Positions 1-8,954 of a DNA stretch of 32,917 bases are shown here, piece after piece (positions within the stretch are counted from its first letter, which is position 1; each line of letters begins with the position of its first letter). The notes below the pieces were generated by a model that was not told where the DNA came from, did no database searches, and worked only from the letters and a program-made list of their open reading frames with translations. The translations under genes were made by a program, and so were the position numbers. The stretch is from Actinomycetota bacterium (GTDB lineage: Bacteria > Actinomycetota > Acidimicrobiia > IMCC26256 > PALSA-610): NCBI GenBank assembly GCA_005772765.1, contig SXIR01000145.1, forward strand, positions 1-32,917, written 5' to 3'.

Positions 1-989
1 AGACGACCACGCTGCGGATGATCGCCGGCTTCGAAACCCCCACGTCTGGCGCGATCCGCCTCGAAGGGGTCGACGTTTCGCGCACCCCGCCCTACAAACG
101 CAACGTCAATACGGTGTTCCAGCAATACGCGTTGTTTCCGCACATGACGGTGTGGGACAACATCGCCTTCGGGCCACGCAGCAAGAAGATCGACAGCAGC
201 GAGGTGAAACGCCGCGTCGACGAGATCATCGACGTGGTCCGCCTCGGCGAGTTCGCCGAACGCCGACCGACGCAGCTGTCCGGAGGCCAACAGCAACGTG
301 TGGCGCTGGCGCGTGCGCTCGTCAACTACCCGAGCGCACTGTTGCTCGATGAACCGCTCGCCGCGCTCGACCTCAAACTGCGTCAGGCAATGCAGATCGA
401 GTTGAAGCGAATCCAACGCGAGGTCGGGATCACGTTCATCTTCGTGACCCACGATCAAGAAGAAGCGCTCACGCTTTCGGATCGCATCGCGGTCATGAGC
501 AAAGGTCTCGTCGAGCAGATCGGAACGCCCGAGGAGATTTACGGATCGCCCGCCACGGTTTTCGTCGCCGGGTTCATCGGCCAGGCCAACATCTGGGAGA
601 CCTCCATCGAGACTGCCGCCGACGGTCGTGCCGACGTTCGTGTGGGCGATCAGTTGGTGAACGGCTCGACCCAAGGACGATCTGCACGGCCCGGCGATGC
701 GGTCACGTTCATCGTGCGCCCCGAACGGGTCAAGGTCACGATCGACCAACCCGGCACGGGCGGGGCGTCGATGCGTTGTGAGGTGATCGACTATGTCTTC
801 CAGGGTCCGGTCGTGCGGTTCGCGTTGCGTTCGCCGGACGGATCCGAAATTGCCGCGTATGTGGGAGCGGACGAGGGACTGCCGTTACTGCGGCCCGGCG
901 ACGCGGTGTGGGCGGGGTGGGACCGTGATGCAGCCTTGATTCTTCCATCGGCCGCAACTGCGACCGAACCGACCGAGGAGCCAGCATGA
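1..989 (+). CDS. potA: Spermidine/putrescine-type ABC transporter ATP-binding protein (5' partial)
   Basis: ATPase subunit of a polyamine-type ABC importer, acting on the cytoplasmic face of the PotB/PotC channel. The frame is open to the window edge (first full codon at base 3). It begins inside the Walker A motif ([11 protein letters not shown]), so roughly the first 40-50 residues lie outside. Visible in order are the Q-loop ([20 protein letters not shown]), the signature [15 protein letters not shown], Walker [13 protein letters not shown], the switch-His segment [10 protein letters not shown], and a C-terminal TOBE-like region of about 120 residues. The ATG at base 18 is internal, not the start. 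The stop overlaps potD (ATGA), so translation is probably coupled. The substrate is inferred from the potD/B/C neighbours; other PotABCD-like systems carry different amines or opines. Confidence 0.93.
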   Translation, partial: TTTLRMIAGFETPTSGAIRLEGVDVSRTPPYKRNVNTVFQQYALFPHMTVWDNIAFGPRSKKIDSSEVKRRVDEIIDVVRLGEFAERRPTQLSGGQQQRVALARALVNYPSALLLDEPLAALDLKLRQAMQIELKRIQREVGITFIFVTHDQEEALTLSDRIAVMSKGLVEQIGTPEEIYGSPATVFVAGFIGQANIWETSIETAADGRADVRVGDQLVNGSTQGRSARPGDAVTFIVRPERVKVTIDQPGTGGASMRCEVIDYVFQGPVVRFALRSPDGSEIAAYVGADEGLPLLRPGDAVWAGWDRDAALILPSAATATEPTEEPA

Positions 990-2215
990 ATCGCTACCGA
1001 ATCAACCAGATGCGTGCCGCGCAGACGCGAGCAGGCCTGAACCGACGGCAGTTCTTGGGGCGCGCGGGTGCGTTCGGCGGCGCCGTGTTGCTGACCCCGT
1101 CGTTGCTCGCCGCGTGCGGCGGGGACGACGAAGACCCGAAGGGCAATGGTGGCGACACCGAACCGGGCCCGACTGCGGATCCGAACAAGTCGACCGGCGA
1201 CTTGCTCATGTCGAACTGGCCGCTCTACATCGACCCGACCGAAGACGGTGTGACCGGCAGCGTCGACCTGTTCAAGAAGGCAACCGGCATCGACCTCACC
1301 TACAACGAGGACTTCAACGACAACAACGAGTACTTCGCTGCGATTCAACCGGACCTGGCGAACGGGAAGGCGATCAAGCCCGACATCATTGCCCCCACCT
1401 TCTGGCTTGTGGCGCGCTTGATCGAACTCGGCTGGGTCGAAGCTCTGCCCCTCGACCAGATCCCGAACGCCGCGAACCTGTTGCCGTCCCTCCAGAAACC
1501 GCTGTGGGACCCAACGGGGGCCTACAGCCTGCCGTGGCAGTCGGGCATGACCGGGATCGCCTACAACATCGATGCGACGGGCCGCGAGCTCACGAGCGTC
1601 GAGGACCTGTTCGACCCCGAGTTCAAGGGCAAGATCGGCATGCTCACCGAGATGCGCGACACGCTCGGCCTCGTGTTGCTCGGCCTGGGCAAGGACCCGT
1701 CGACGATCTCGTTCGATGACGCCGCCGACGCGTTCGACAAGATCGAAGCGGCCAAGAACGACGGACAGATTCGCCAGTTCACCGGCAACGACTATCAGGA
1801 CGACCTCGTCGCGGGGAACTTCGCGGCGTGCGTCGCGTGGTCGGGCGACGTCGCCCAACTCGCGCTCGATACGCCGAGCCTCCGGTTCGTCATTCCTGAG
1901 GAGGGCGGCATGCAGTGGAGCGACTGCATGGTCATCCCGAAGGGTGCCGACTCCATCAAGGAAGCGGCTGCGTGGATGAACTACGTCTACGACCCCGTGA
2001 ACGCGGCTCGGATTGCGGCCTACGTCACGTACAACTCACCCGTTGCCGGTGTACAGGACGAGTTGCGGAAGAACCCCGACACCGTGGGGCTCGCCGATTC
2101 CGAGCTCATGTTCCCCGACGAGGAGACGCTCGGGCGTCTCAAGGTCTTCAAAGCGCTCGACGAGGACGAAGAAGCCCAGTTCGACGACCGTTTCTCGTCG
2201 ATCACGACCGGCTGA
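986..2215 (+). CDS. potD: Polyamine ABC transporter substrate-binding lipoprotein (PotD-like)
   Basis: Extracellular solute receptor that would deliver a polyamine-like ligand to PotBC. The N-terminus carries a twin-arginine signal (N-RR-QFLG, Arg20-Arg21), a hydrophobic stretch and a lipobox LLAAC (Cys44), so it is a predicted Tat-exported lipoprotein. A low-complexity Gly/Asp/Pro linker follows (about 45-70), then a PotD/SBP_bac-type domain with blocks such as [45 protein letters not shown] and [11 protein letters not shown]. Its 409 residues are slightly long for the family because of the linker. GAGGAG lies 5 nt before the ATG, and the start overlaps the potA stop. The family call is firm; the exact ligand cannot be read from the sequence. 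Confidence 0.93.
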   Translation: MNRYRINQMRAAQTRAGLNRRQFLGRAGAFGGAVLLTPSLLAACGGDDEDPKGNGGDTEPGPTADPNKSTGDLLMSNWPLYIDPTEDGVTGSVDLFKKATGIDLTYNEDFNDNNEYFAAIQPDLANGKAIKPDIIAPTFWLVARLIELGWVEALPLDQIPNAANLLPSLQKPLWDPTGAYSLPWQSGMTGIAYNIDATGRELTSVEDLFDPEFKGKIGMLTEMRDTLGLVLLGLGKDPSTISFDDAADAFDKIEAAKNDGQIRQFTGNDYQDDLVAGNFAACVAWSGDVAQLALDTPSLRFVIPEEGGMQWSDCMVIPKGADSIKEAAAWMNYVYDPVNAARIAAYVTYNSPVAGVQDELRKNPDTVGLADSELMFPDEETLGRLKVFKALDEDEEAQFDDRFSSITTG

Positions 2216-2254
2216 TCACGACGCGCCGAACGTCGCGAGGCACGAGGGGCACGC

Positions 2255-3157
2255 ATGGCCGGGGGAGGTGAAGAGCGCAACCAACGGCGCGGGACGTGGC
2301 AGCCCTACGCCATGTTGTCGCCCGGCATGCTGTGGATGGCGCTGTTCTTCTTCGCGCCGATGGTCATTCTCGCCCGGTACGCGCTCTCCGAACCTCGCGA
2401 TCGCTTTTCGGGCAAGTACGACCTCACGTGGCGGTTCGAGAACTTCACCGAGGTGTTCGACCGATACGGCGAGCAGTTCCTCCGGTCGTTTCGCTATTCC
2501 GGAATCGCCACCTTGTTGTGCATCGCGCTCGGATATCCACTTGCCTATTGGATCGCGACCCGCGGTGGGCGGTACCGGAACCTGCTCCTCGGACTTGTCG
2601 TCGTTCCCTTCTTCACGTCGTATCTCGTGCGCACGATTGCGTGGACGACGTTGGTCGGCGACGAAGGGCCGATTCTCGGGATCGCGGGCGCGCTGTCGCT
2701 CGAGGGCGCACTCGATTCAATTGGCATTACGACCAACGGCGGTCTGTTGCAGACCCAGACCGCGGTGATCCTCGGTCTGACCTACAACTTCTTGCCGTTC
2801 ATGGTGTTGCCGATCTACGTCAGTCTCGAAAAGATCGACTTTCGCCTCCTCGACGCGGCCAAGGACCTCTACTCGTCGTCGCGGCGAGCGTTCTGGAAGG
2901 TGATCTTCCCGCTGTCGTTGCCTGGAGTGTTTGCCGGGACGCTGCTGACCTTCATCCCGGCGTCGGGTGATTTCGTCAATGCCGAGTTCCTCGGCGGCCC
3001 GAACAATCAGATGATCGGCAACGTCATCCAGAACGAGTTCTTCGTGCAGTTCGACTTCGCGTCGGCCGCGGCGATCTCGTTCATCTTGATGTTCATCATC
3101 ACCGTTGGCGTGCTGGTCTACGCGCGCATCTTCGGAACCGACGAGCTCTCGGTATGA
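2255..3157 (+). CDS. potB: Polyamine ABC transporter permease, PotB-like
   Basis: One of two channel-forming inner-membrane subunits of the importer. About six hydrophobic segments are visible, the first at residues 24-45 (MLSPGMLWMALFFFAPMVIL). The cytoplasmic EAA-type loop that contacts the ATPase reads DAAKDLYSSSRRAFWKVIFP followed by LSLPGVF. The length (300 aa) is typical. GAGGGG sits 5 nt upstream of the ATG, supporting this start. About 39 bp separate it from potD, and its stop overlaps the potC start (ATGA), so potA-D read as one operon. Confidence 0.93.
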   Translation: MAGGGEERNQRRGTWQPYAMLSPGMLWMALFFFAPMVILARYALSEPRDRFSGKYDLTWRFENFTEVFDRYGEQFLRSFRYSGIATLLCIALGYPLAYWIATRGGRYRNLLLGLVVVPFFTSYLVRTIAWTTLVGDEGPILGIAGALSLEGALDSIGITTNGGLLQTQTAVILGLTYNFLPFMVLPIYVSLEKIDFRLLDAAKDLYSSSRRAFWKVIFPLSLPGVFAGTLLTFIPASGDFVNAEFLGGPNNQMIGNVIQNEFFVQFDFASAAAISFILMFIITVGVLVYARIFGTDELSV

Positions 3158-3996
3158 CGACGACGGCTCGTCCCCGACGCCGGCTCGGTGATCTCGTGCT
3201 CGCGGGATTCTCCATCTTGGTGTTGTTCTACTTGTTCATGCCGATCATCACGATCGTCGCGTTCTCGTTCAACGACCCCGCCGGCAAGTTCAACCTCACG
3301 TGGTCGGGATTCACGCTGGCGAACTGGTCGGATCCCTTCGCGGGCGGCGATCTGCTCGACGCGATGGTGTACAGCATCAAGATCGCGGTCATGGCGTCGC
3401 TTGTCGCGACGGTGATCGGCGGGCTCGTGGCGTTGGCGTTGTCGCGCTATCGGTTCCGGGGCGGCGCGCTCATCAACTTGTTCTTGGTGCTGCCGCTCAC
3501 CACCCCCGAAGTCGTCCTGGGTGCGTCGTTGCTCAACTTCTTCGTCGCGCAAGACGAACGGATTCTCTTCTTCGATGTGTCGCGAGGCTTCCGCACGATC
3601 CTCGTCTCGCACATCTTGTTCTGTGTGAGTTTCGTCGCGATGACGGTCAAGGCGCGTGTGCGCGGATTCGATTGGTCGCTCGAAGATGCAGCGATGGACT
3701 TGGGTGCTCCGCCGTTGCGTGTCTTCGCGAAGGTGACGTTCCCGTTGATCGTCCCTGGCATTCTTGCCGCGGCGCTGTTGTCGTTCGCCTTGTCGATCGA
3801 CGACTACATCATCACCACGATGGTGCGCGACGTCGGTGGCGAACCGACGTTCCCGCTCTACATCGCGGGCGCGTTCCAACGCGAGGTGTCGCCGCAGATC
3901 AACGTGTTGTCGACGCTGATCCTCATCATCAGCGTCTCGCTGATGGCGTCGGGTTCGATCCTCGGCGCCTTGCGACAGCGGCGATCCATGGCCTGA
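3154..3996 (+). CDS. potC: Polyamine ABC transporter permease, PotC-like
   Basis: Second permease subunit of the PotABCD-type importer. The 280-residue protein shows about six membrane spans (first at about 18-40, LAGFSILVLFYLFMPIITIV). Its EAA loop reads EDAAMDLGAPPLRVFAKVTF followed by PLIVPG, then SIDDYIITTMV, as in PotC/PotI proteins. The start ATG overlaps the potB stop by 4 nt. It is the last gene of the operon: the next gene, on the opposite strand, ends 27 bp downstream. No convincing T-tailed terminator was seen in that gap. Confidence 0.93.
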   Translation: MTTTARPRRRLGDLVLAGFSILVLFYLFMPIITIVAFSFNDPAGKFNLTWSGFTLANWSDPFAGGDLLDAMVYSIKIAVMASLVATVIGGLVALALSRYRFRGGALINLFLVLPLTTPEVVLGASLLNFFVAQDERILFFDVSRGFRTILVSHILFCVSFVAMTVKARVRGFDWSLEDAAMDLGAPPLRVFAKVTFPLIVPGILAAALLSFALSIDDYIITTMVRDVGGEPTFPLYIAGAFQREVSPQINVLSTLILIISVSLMASGSILGALRQRRSMA

Positions 3997-4023
3997 GCGC
4001 GGCGCTGACGCCACGCGGCCGCA

Positions 4024-5070
4024 TCAGCCGCAGCCGCCGCCCCATGGTCCCTTGCCCTGCCACTGATAGAGCACCCAGGCAAGATCGTCTTGATCCCACC
4101 GTGACGCGGCGTTGGGCAGGACGCCGATGAGTTGGGGTCGCCCGGCGTGTGATGCCGTGGCATCCCAGGTGCTTGCCGCGAACTGGTATGCGCCGTACCA
4201 CGGACCCGACCAGTTCACGACGCTGTAGTCACCGCGGCTCTCGCGCCAACGTACGCACGACAAGAACGGATCGTTGTGCCTTGGGTGCTCGCCCGGGGCG
4301 GGCGGTGGCGGAGGATCGACCGGATCCGGTTCGTCGGGATCGGGATCGCCGGGGTCATCAGGGTCATCAGGGTCATCAGGTTGGGTCGGCCCAGGATCGT
4401 TCGGTTCGGTCGGCGACGGTTCGCCGTCGGTGTCGTCGGAGGCGTTCGTCGCCGCCTCGGCCCTCGCCTTCGCCGCGGCCTCGGCTGCAACCCGGGCGCG
4501 ATAATCGGCCTGGGCTCGGGCGAGCTGTCGGCGGAGCGCGACCTCGTCGTCGGCGAGGCGGGCGATGGTCGTGTCGAGTTGGGTGCGTGCCGCGTCGAGT
4601 TCGGCGAGCCGCGCTCGCGCTTGGGCTGCGGCGGTGGCGTGGGCGTCGATGTCCTTGCGGACGGCGTCGTTGATGGAGCCCAGCAACACGTTGCGTCGGT
4701 CGGCGTCCATGGCGCTGCCCCCGCCGAACAGCGAGTCAGCTTCCACGGCAGAGTTCGCGCCCTCGTACAAGGCCACGGCCTGCACCTTGGCGTCGCCGCG
4801 GAGTCGTTCGGCTGCCTGTTGCAGTTCTTCGAGTTCGCCCTCGAGCTGCTCGATCTGCGCGTGCAGTTCGGTGGACTCGGATTGGGCGTCGAACCAACGC
4901 TCGGCGAGTTCGTCGATTGCGGCTTGCGTGCTGGCGATCTCGTCCGCCGGATCGGTGGCCGCGCCCACCGCCGTTGCGACCCACGTCGTCGACCACACCA
5001 AACCGACGACGAGGAGTCGGGCTCGACGTCTTTGGCGCACTCGGGTGGGGGACAGGGCGGGCTCCCTCAT
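4024..5070 (-). CDS. Secreted coiled-coil protein with C-terminal transglycosylase-like domain
   Basis: Predicted cell-wall hydrolase. A basic N-terminus and hydrophobic stretch (about 15-38, RARLLVVGLVWSTTWVATAV) form a signal peptide. Residues about 40-205 are an Ala/Glu-rich coiled coil of the PcsB/EnvC type. A Pro/Asp linker (about 208-258, DDP repeats) leads to a 78-residue C-terminal domain, CVRWRESRGDY...WYGAYQF...TWDA, matching Rpf/transglycosylase-like domains; Glu277 is the likely catalytic acid. The coiled coil is clearly related to that of the M23 protein at 20394-21446 (both have an AxDADRR/VMDAARR-like block), but the catalytic domain is different. The ATG at 5070 gives a normal signal peptide; a GTG 10 codons later is possible. 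Peptidoglycan cleavage is inferred from the family. Confidence 0.82.
   Translation of the reverse strand: MREPALSPTRVRQRRRARLLVVGLVWSTTWVATAVGAATDPADEIASTQAAIDELAERWFDAQSESTELHAQIEQLEGELEELQQAAERLRGDAKVQAVALYEGANSAVEADSLFGGGSAMDADRRNVLLGSINDAVRKDIDAHATAAAQARARLAELDAARTQLDTTIARLADDEVALRRQLARAQADYRARVAAEAAAKARAEAATNASDDTDGEPSPTEPNDPGPTQPDDPDDPDDPGDPDPDEPDPVDPPPPPAPGEHPRHNDPFLSCVRWRESRGDYSVVNWSGPWYGAYQFAASTWDATASHAGRPQLIGVLPNAASRWDQDDLAWVLYQWQGKGPWGGGCG
4352..4378. repeat. 9-bp tandem repeat (3 exact copies) in the linker of the hydrolase gene
   Basis: GGGTCATCA repeated three times exactly. On the minus strand it encodes the DDP steps of the acidic proline-rich linker. Such repeats can gain or lose copies by slippage, here in frame, changing only linker length. 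Confidence 0.9.
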
Positions 5071-5316
5071 CGGCGGATGGGACGGTGGCGACGGAATCGT
5101 CGGCGACGTTGCGCGGTGAGGGTCGACTGCGCACGCGACTGCGCACGTGCCTCGGACCGCACCGCCCGTCGCCGCTTCGGCTCCGTCGTGACGACTTCGA
5201 CCCTAGCGACTCCGCCCCGCGCGTCCCAACCCGAACGACACAAAGAGTGAGCGCAACGCCACGAAAAGTGAGCAACCCGGTACGAAGGGCGGAGCGCCAG
5301 GCGCGACAATCGAACA

Positions 5317-7485
5317 ATGGGCCCCGACCACCTTGCCGAGGCGCGGTCGGCCCGTGCCGTTGCCGACTCGGTGATCGATCCAACACTCGATCGTGTCCCT
5401 GATCCGGGGGCACTGGGCCCGGAACTCGCGCCACCGAACGATGGGACGCCGGTTCGGTTCGTGCGATGGGCCCGGCCATCGCCGCAATGGGCGCTGATCG
5501 TCGTGATCGGTGTTTGGGTGGTCGTGGCCTGGCGCCTCGGCGAGTTGCGCCAGGACCGATTCGCCACCTTCGGCTTCGACCTGGGGATCTACGGCCAAGC
5601 AGCCTGGCTCGTCGCGACGGGCGAAACACCGTTCATGACGGTGCGCGGACTCGACGTATGGGGCCACCACGGCACCGTGATCTTCTACCTGCTCGCGCCC
5701 ATCATCTGGTTGGGTGGTGGCCCGACGGGCCTCCTCGTGGCACAGGTCGTTTCCCAGGCGGCCGGCGCGGTCGGCCTGTACCTGCTCGTGCGCGATACGA
5801 CGATCGGCGCGCGCCGCGGCCTCGGGGTCGCCGCCGCCGCGTTGTTGCTCCTGAACCCCACGCAGCAGTGGCTGGTCTGGGAGCACTTCCACCCGGAGTC
5901 CTTTGCGGTCGGGCCGCTGCTCCTCGGATGGTGGGCCCTGCGCACCGAGCGGTGGGGTTGGTTCGCCGCATGCGCAATCGTGGCCGCGTCGTGCAAGGAA
6001 GACATCGCGCTCGCCGTTGCGATGATGGGTGTGGTCATCGTCATCTCATCGCCGAGAAGCCGGCGGCGAATCGAAGTGGGTCTCGCCACGTTCCTGCTCG
6101 CGGTCGGCTGGTACTTCATCGTGACGCAGTGGCTCATCCCCGCACGGAATCCCGCGGGAGCGTTCTACGTGCAACAGTTCTTCGGAGACTTCGGTTCGAG
6201 CACCACCGAAGTGCTGCGTAACGTCGCCGCGCATCCGATGACGTTCCTGCGCTACATCACCGAGACCCGGTCGACGCCGCCCGGAACCGCGCTGCGACCG
6301 ACCGGGCATCTCGAGTGGTACCGCATGATGCTGTTGTCGACGCTCGGGGTCGGACTCCTTCGTCCCAAGGCGTTGCTGGTTGCCGCGCCCGCCGTTGCGG
6401 TGGCGATGCTCACCGATACGGGGCACAATTGGGTACGCGACTACCGCTACCACTACTCGGCGGTGGTGAGCGCGTGCGCCGTTGTTGCCGCGGTGGAGGT
6501 GATCGTCGCGTTGCAGCGTCGGGGGAGCGAACGCGTCGACTGGCGACGCCACGCCGCAGCTGGGCTGACCGTCGCATTGCTCGTCGTCGGTGTGATCACC
6601 ACGCGGCACTACGGCGCGTTCCCGTCGTTGTTCATGACCACCAGCGCGCTCTCGATCGGCGGGGCCGCAACCTCGATCGCGTTGGTTCGTGCGGTGCGGC
6701 GCGCCGATCGCGACAATGTCGTGGGCGCGGCACTCGTCCTTGCGGCGATCGCAATCGCGATCGCTGGCTTCCACCTCGAAGGAAAAGGCCTTGCCGCGTT
6801 GGTCGGCACCGCAGTGGTCATTGTCGGCGTGATCGTCGCACGACGCGCGTTGGGCGCGGCAACTGCGTTCGATGCCATCGTCGTCGGGATGGTCCTTGCG
6901 ATCGCGGGTGGGTTCGTGGTCGGCGACCGACTCCACGGGCCGGGGCCCGCAGACCGAAGGACCGGTTACTGGCCATTTCATGGCGACGAAACGATGTTCG
7001 ACGTACTTCTTGGCGTGGATCCGGCGCGCGACGACGTCACTGCGGCGAAGCGGGCGATCGTGAAGGCACTGCCACCCGACGCGTCGGTGAGTGCTGCCTA
7101 CAACGTCGTGCCGCACCTGACCGAACGTCGATTCGTCTATGAGTTCCCGAACCCCTGGATTCCGTCGAACTGGGGTGTGCAGAACGAGAACCAGGCCGAT
7201 CCCGCCGATGTCGAGTACCTCGCGTTCGACGAGGCGCTGTTGTCGAGCGATCCCAACGACCGCACTGGTGTCGCGGTGCGCCGCGTGCTCGACCACTTGC
7301 TCGCCGAAGAGTTCGATGTGGTGGTCGAGCGCGATCTGGGAGGTCGGCGAATCGTGTTGGCTCGGCGAGTACAGCCGCCAACCTGCATGCCCGATTCCGA
7401 CGGATTGCTGCGATCGATTGTCAACGATCAGCGCTTCGCAAGCGTGGGTACTGGCGACCGCGGGACTGTCTGCCCGGTGACGTAG
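5317..7485 (+). CDS. DUF2079 family polytopic membrane protein
   Basis: Large (722 aa) integral membrane protein of the DUF2079 family; no reaction is established. After about 55 soluble residues, TM1 lies at about 57-72 (QWALIVVIGVWVVVAW), followed by the family signature FDLGIYGQAAW...TVRGLDVWGHHGT and LVWEHFHPESFAVGPLLL. About a dozen hydrophobic segments run to roughly residue 540, then comes a soluble C-terminal domain of about 180 residues with ALPPDASVSAAYNVVPHLTE. The layout recalls GT-C type glycosyltransferases, but that is only an analogy. GACAAT lies 6 nt before the ATG and may be the -10 of a leaderless transcript. The gene stands alone; about 246 bp separate it from the divergent hydrolase gene, and I saw nothing definite in that gap. 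Confidence 0.85.
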   Translation: MGPDHLAEARSARAVADSVIDPTLDRVPDPGALGPELAPPNDGTPVRFVRWARPSPQWALIVVIGVWVVVAWRLGELRQDRFATFGFDLGIYGQAAWLVATGETPFMTVRGLDVWGHHGTVIFYLLAPIIWLGGGPTGLLVAQVVSQAAGAVGLYLLVRDTTIGARRGLGVAAAALLLLNPTQQWLVWEHFHPESFAVGPLLLGWWALRTERWGWFAACAIVAASCKEDIALAVAMMGVVIVISSPRSRRRIEVGLATFLLAVGWYFIVTQWLIPARNPAGAFYVQQFFGDFGSSTTEVLRNVAAHPMTFLRYITETRSTPPGTALRPTGHLEWYRMMLLSTLGVGLLRPKALLVAAPAVAVAMLTDTGHNWVRDYRYHYSAVVSACAVVAAVEVIVALQRRGSERVDWRRHAAAGLTVALLVVGVITTRHYGAFPSLFMTTSALSIGGAATSIALVRAVRRADRDNVVGAALVLAAIAIAIAGFHLEGKGLAALVGTAVVIVGVIVARRALGAATAFDAIVVGMVLAIAGGFVVGDRLHGPGPADRRTGYWPFHGDETMFDVLLGVDPARDDVTAAKRAIVKALPPDASVSAAYNVVPHLTERRFVYEFPNPWIPSNWGVQNENQADPADVEYLAFDEALLSSDPNDRTGVAVRRVLDHLLAEEFDVVVERDLGGRRIVLARRVQPPTCMPDSDGLLRSIVNDQRFASVGTGDRGTVCPVT

Positions 7486-7582
7486 TCGGCACCGGGGAGC
7501 GTGCGAGCCTCGCGCCCGGGCACCACAACACCAAGGATCGACGCCACCACCTTCACCGGGTCCGATGACCCGAATGGCTCGG

Positions 7583-7613
7583 TACAGTGCCGGCAACCTC
7601 AGAGCCAAGGGAG
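7583..7613 (+). promoter_or_regulatory. -10 element and Shine-Dalgarno of the SDR/thioesterase/DUF2332 operon
   Basis: TACAGT (7583-7588) is a good actinobacterial -10. AAGGGAG (7607-7613) is a strong ribosome site 4 nt before TTG at 7618. Together they favour that TTG over start codons further upstream or the in-frame ATG at 7684. Confidence 0.5.
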
Positions 7614-7617
7614 TGCG

Positions 7618-8439
7618 TTGAACGAGACGTGGACCTATACCGAGGGCGACTATCCGCTGAGAACGCCGACCGACGCGACGGCAATGCACACGGTGCGCGA
7701 CAAGGTCGTGATCATCACGGGTTCAGGTCGAGGGGTCGGTCGGGGTATGGCGCTGCACCTCGCCAAGGGCGGGGCGAAGGTCGTCGTCGCCGAATGGAAA
7801 TCGGACCTGCTCGAGTCGACGATCGCCGACATCGACGCGATCGGCACCGAGTGTCTCGGCCTGGTCACGAACATCATGCAACGTGACGACATCGATGCAA
7901 TGGTCGAAGCCACCGTTGAGCGATTCGGCCGCGTCGACGCGTTGATCAACAACGCGCAGACGTTCCGACCGCTCGCCGACCTCGCGACGGTGACCGAAGA
8001 CGACCTCGACATCTTCTATTCGTCAGGCGTCAAGGGAACGTTGTGGGCCATGCAAGCCGTGTATCCCCACATGGCCGCGCAGCGTTGGGGCCGGATCGTC
8101 AACTTTGCTTCGTCGATGGGCATCACCGGTGGCAAGGGGTTCGCGGCCTACAACGCATCGAAGGAGGGCGTGCGGGCCTTGACGCGCACCGCCGCCCGCG
8201 AGTGGGCCATGGACGGCATCGTCGTCAACGCGATCGCACCGGCCGCGGCCACGCACAAAGGCGCGTCGGCGCAAGAGAGCGAGGGCTACCGCCAGTTCAT
8301 CGAAAGCTGTCCGATGCGTCGCCAAGGCGATCCCGAATGGGACATCGGTCCGCTCGCGTGGTTCTTGTGCAGCGATGCGTGTCGCTACGTCACTGGTCAC
8401 ACCTTCATGGCCGACGGCGGAGCGTTCATGTGGGCGTGA
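7618..8439 (+). CDS. Short-chain dehydrogenase/reductase (SDR)
   Basis: NAD(P)-dependent oxidoreductase with a Rossmann fold. From the TTG start it has 273 residues. The cofactor loop TGSGRGVGRG is at 34-43, NNAQ follows in the middle, the catalytic Ser is in FASSMG (about 165-166), and YNASK supplies Tyr178 and Lys182. The C-terminus ends YVTGHTFMADGGAF, the usual SDR tail. Substrate unknown. The start is set by AAGGGAG just upstream; the frame is open further upstream, but that part is not SDR-like. It overlaps the following thioesterase gene, suggesting the pair act in one pathway, perhaps on a CoA-linked intermediate (inference). Confidence 0.88.
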   Translation: MNETWTYTEGDYPLRTPTDATAMHTVRDKVVIITGSGRGVGRGMALHLAKGGAKVVVAEWKSDLLESTIADIDAIGTECLGLVTNIMQRDDIDAMVEATVERFGRVDALINNAQTFRPLADLATVTEDDLDIFYSSGVKGTLWAMQAVYPHMAAQRWGRIVNFASSMGITGGKGFAAYNASKEGVRALTRTAAREWAMDGIVVNAIAPAAATHKGASAQESEGYRQFIESCPMRRQGDPEWDIGPLAWFLCSDACRYVTGHTFMADGGAFMWA

Positions 8440-8954
8440 CGCTCGAAGATTTCGCGTGGACGAGTCGGCTCGACCTGCTCGGCGACGACTTCGACCGACA
8501 AGGTCACCTCAACAACGCCGCCATCGCTCGACTGTGCAACGACCTGCGGGTCGCATACATCCAGGCGAACATCGGCGAGCCGTGGATCGAGTGGTTGCGC
8601 AACTCCGGTGCCGTCGTTGCCGCGCGAGAGGTCCACATCTCCTACGTCAGTGAGGGTTTCCCGGGGGAGGAATTCGTCGGCGCCACCCGGATCACGCGTC
8701 GCGATGGTCGGGCCGCGATCGTCGAACAGCGCATCGTCGAAGCGGTCAGCGGACGCGTCGTCGCCGACGCGTGGGTGGTGCAACTGCTCGTGCTCGACGG
8801 TCAGGTTGTCGATTGGCCGGCCTTCTACTGGGACCTGGTCGAACGGGCCGAGGGTCGCCCGGTGCCGTATCGAATATCGGTACCGCGACCGCCGTGGGGT
8901 CCGCCGGCTTGGGAACCGATCGTGGACCCGTCAGCGCGGGACGTCGATCGGTGA
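8430..8954 (+). CDS. Hotdog-fold acyl-CoA thioesterase-like protein
   Basis: Predicted thioesterase of the 4-hydroxybenzoyl-CoA thioesterase/FatA-like hotdog family, about 174 residues. The N-terminal block DFDRQGHLNNAAIARLCNDL resembles the D..GH.NN..Y active-site signature. The later VHISYVSEGFPGEEF and VVADAWVVQLLVLDG fit the beta-sheet core. GTG at 8430 has GGAG 7 nt upstream; GTG at 8436, overlapping the SDR stop as GTGA, is the alternative and would shorten it by two residues. It sits between the SDR and DUF2332 genes with overlaps on both sides, so coupled expression is likely. Substrate unknown. Confidence 0.8.
   Translation: MGVTLEDFAWTSRLDLLGDDFDRQGHLNNAAIARLCNDLRVAYIQANIGEPWIEWLRNSGAVVAAREVHISYVSEGFPGEEFVGATRITRRDGRAAIVEQRIVEAVSGRVVADAWVVQLLVLDGQVVDWPAFYWDLVERAEGRPVPYRISVPRPPWGPPAWEPIVDPSARDVDR

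Noticed and set aside
6046-7689. Long minus-strand open frame opposite the DUF2079 gene
   Set aside because: Antisense shadow; Arg/Asp/His-rich translation without hydrophobic or conserved blocks.
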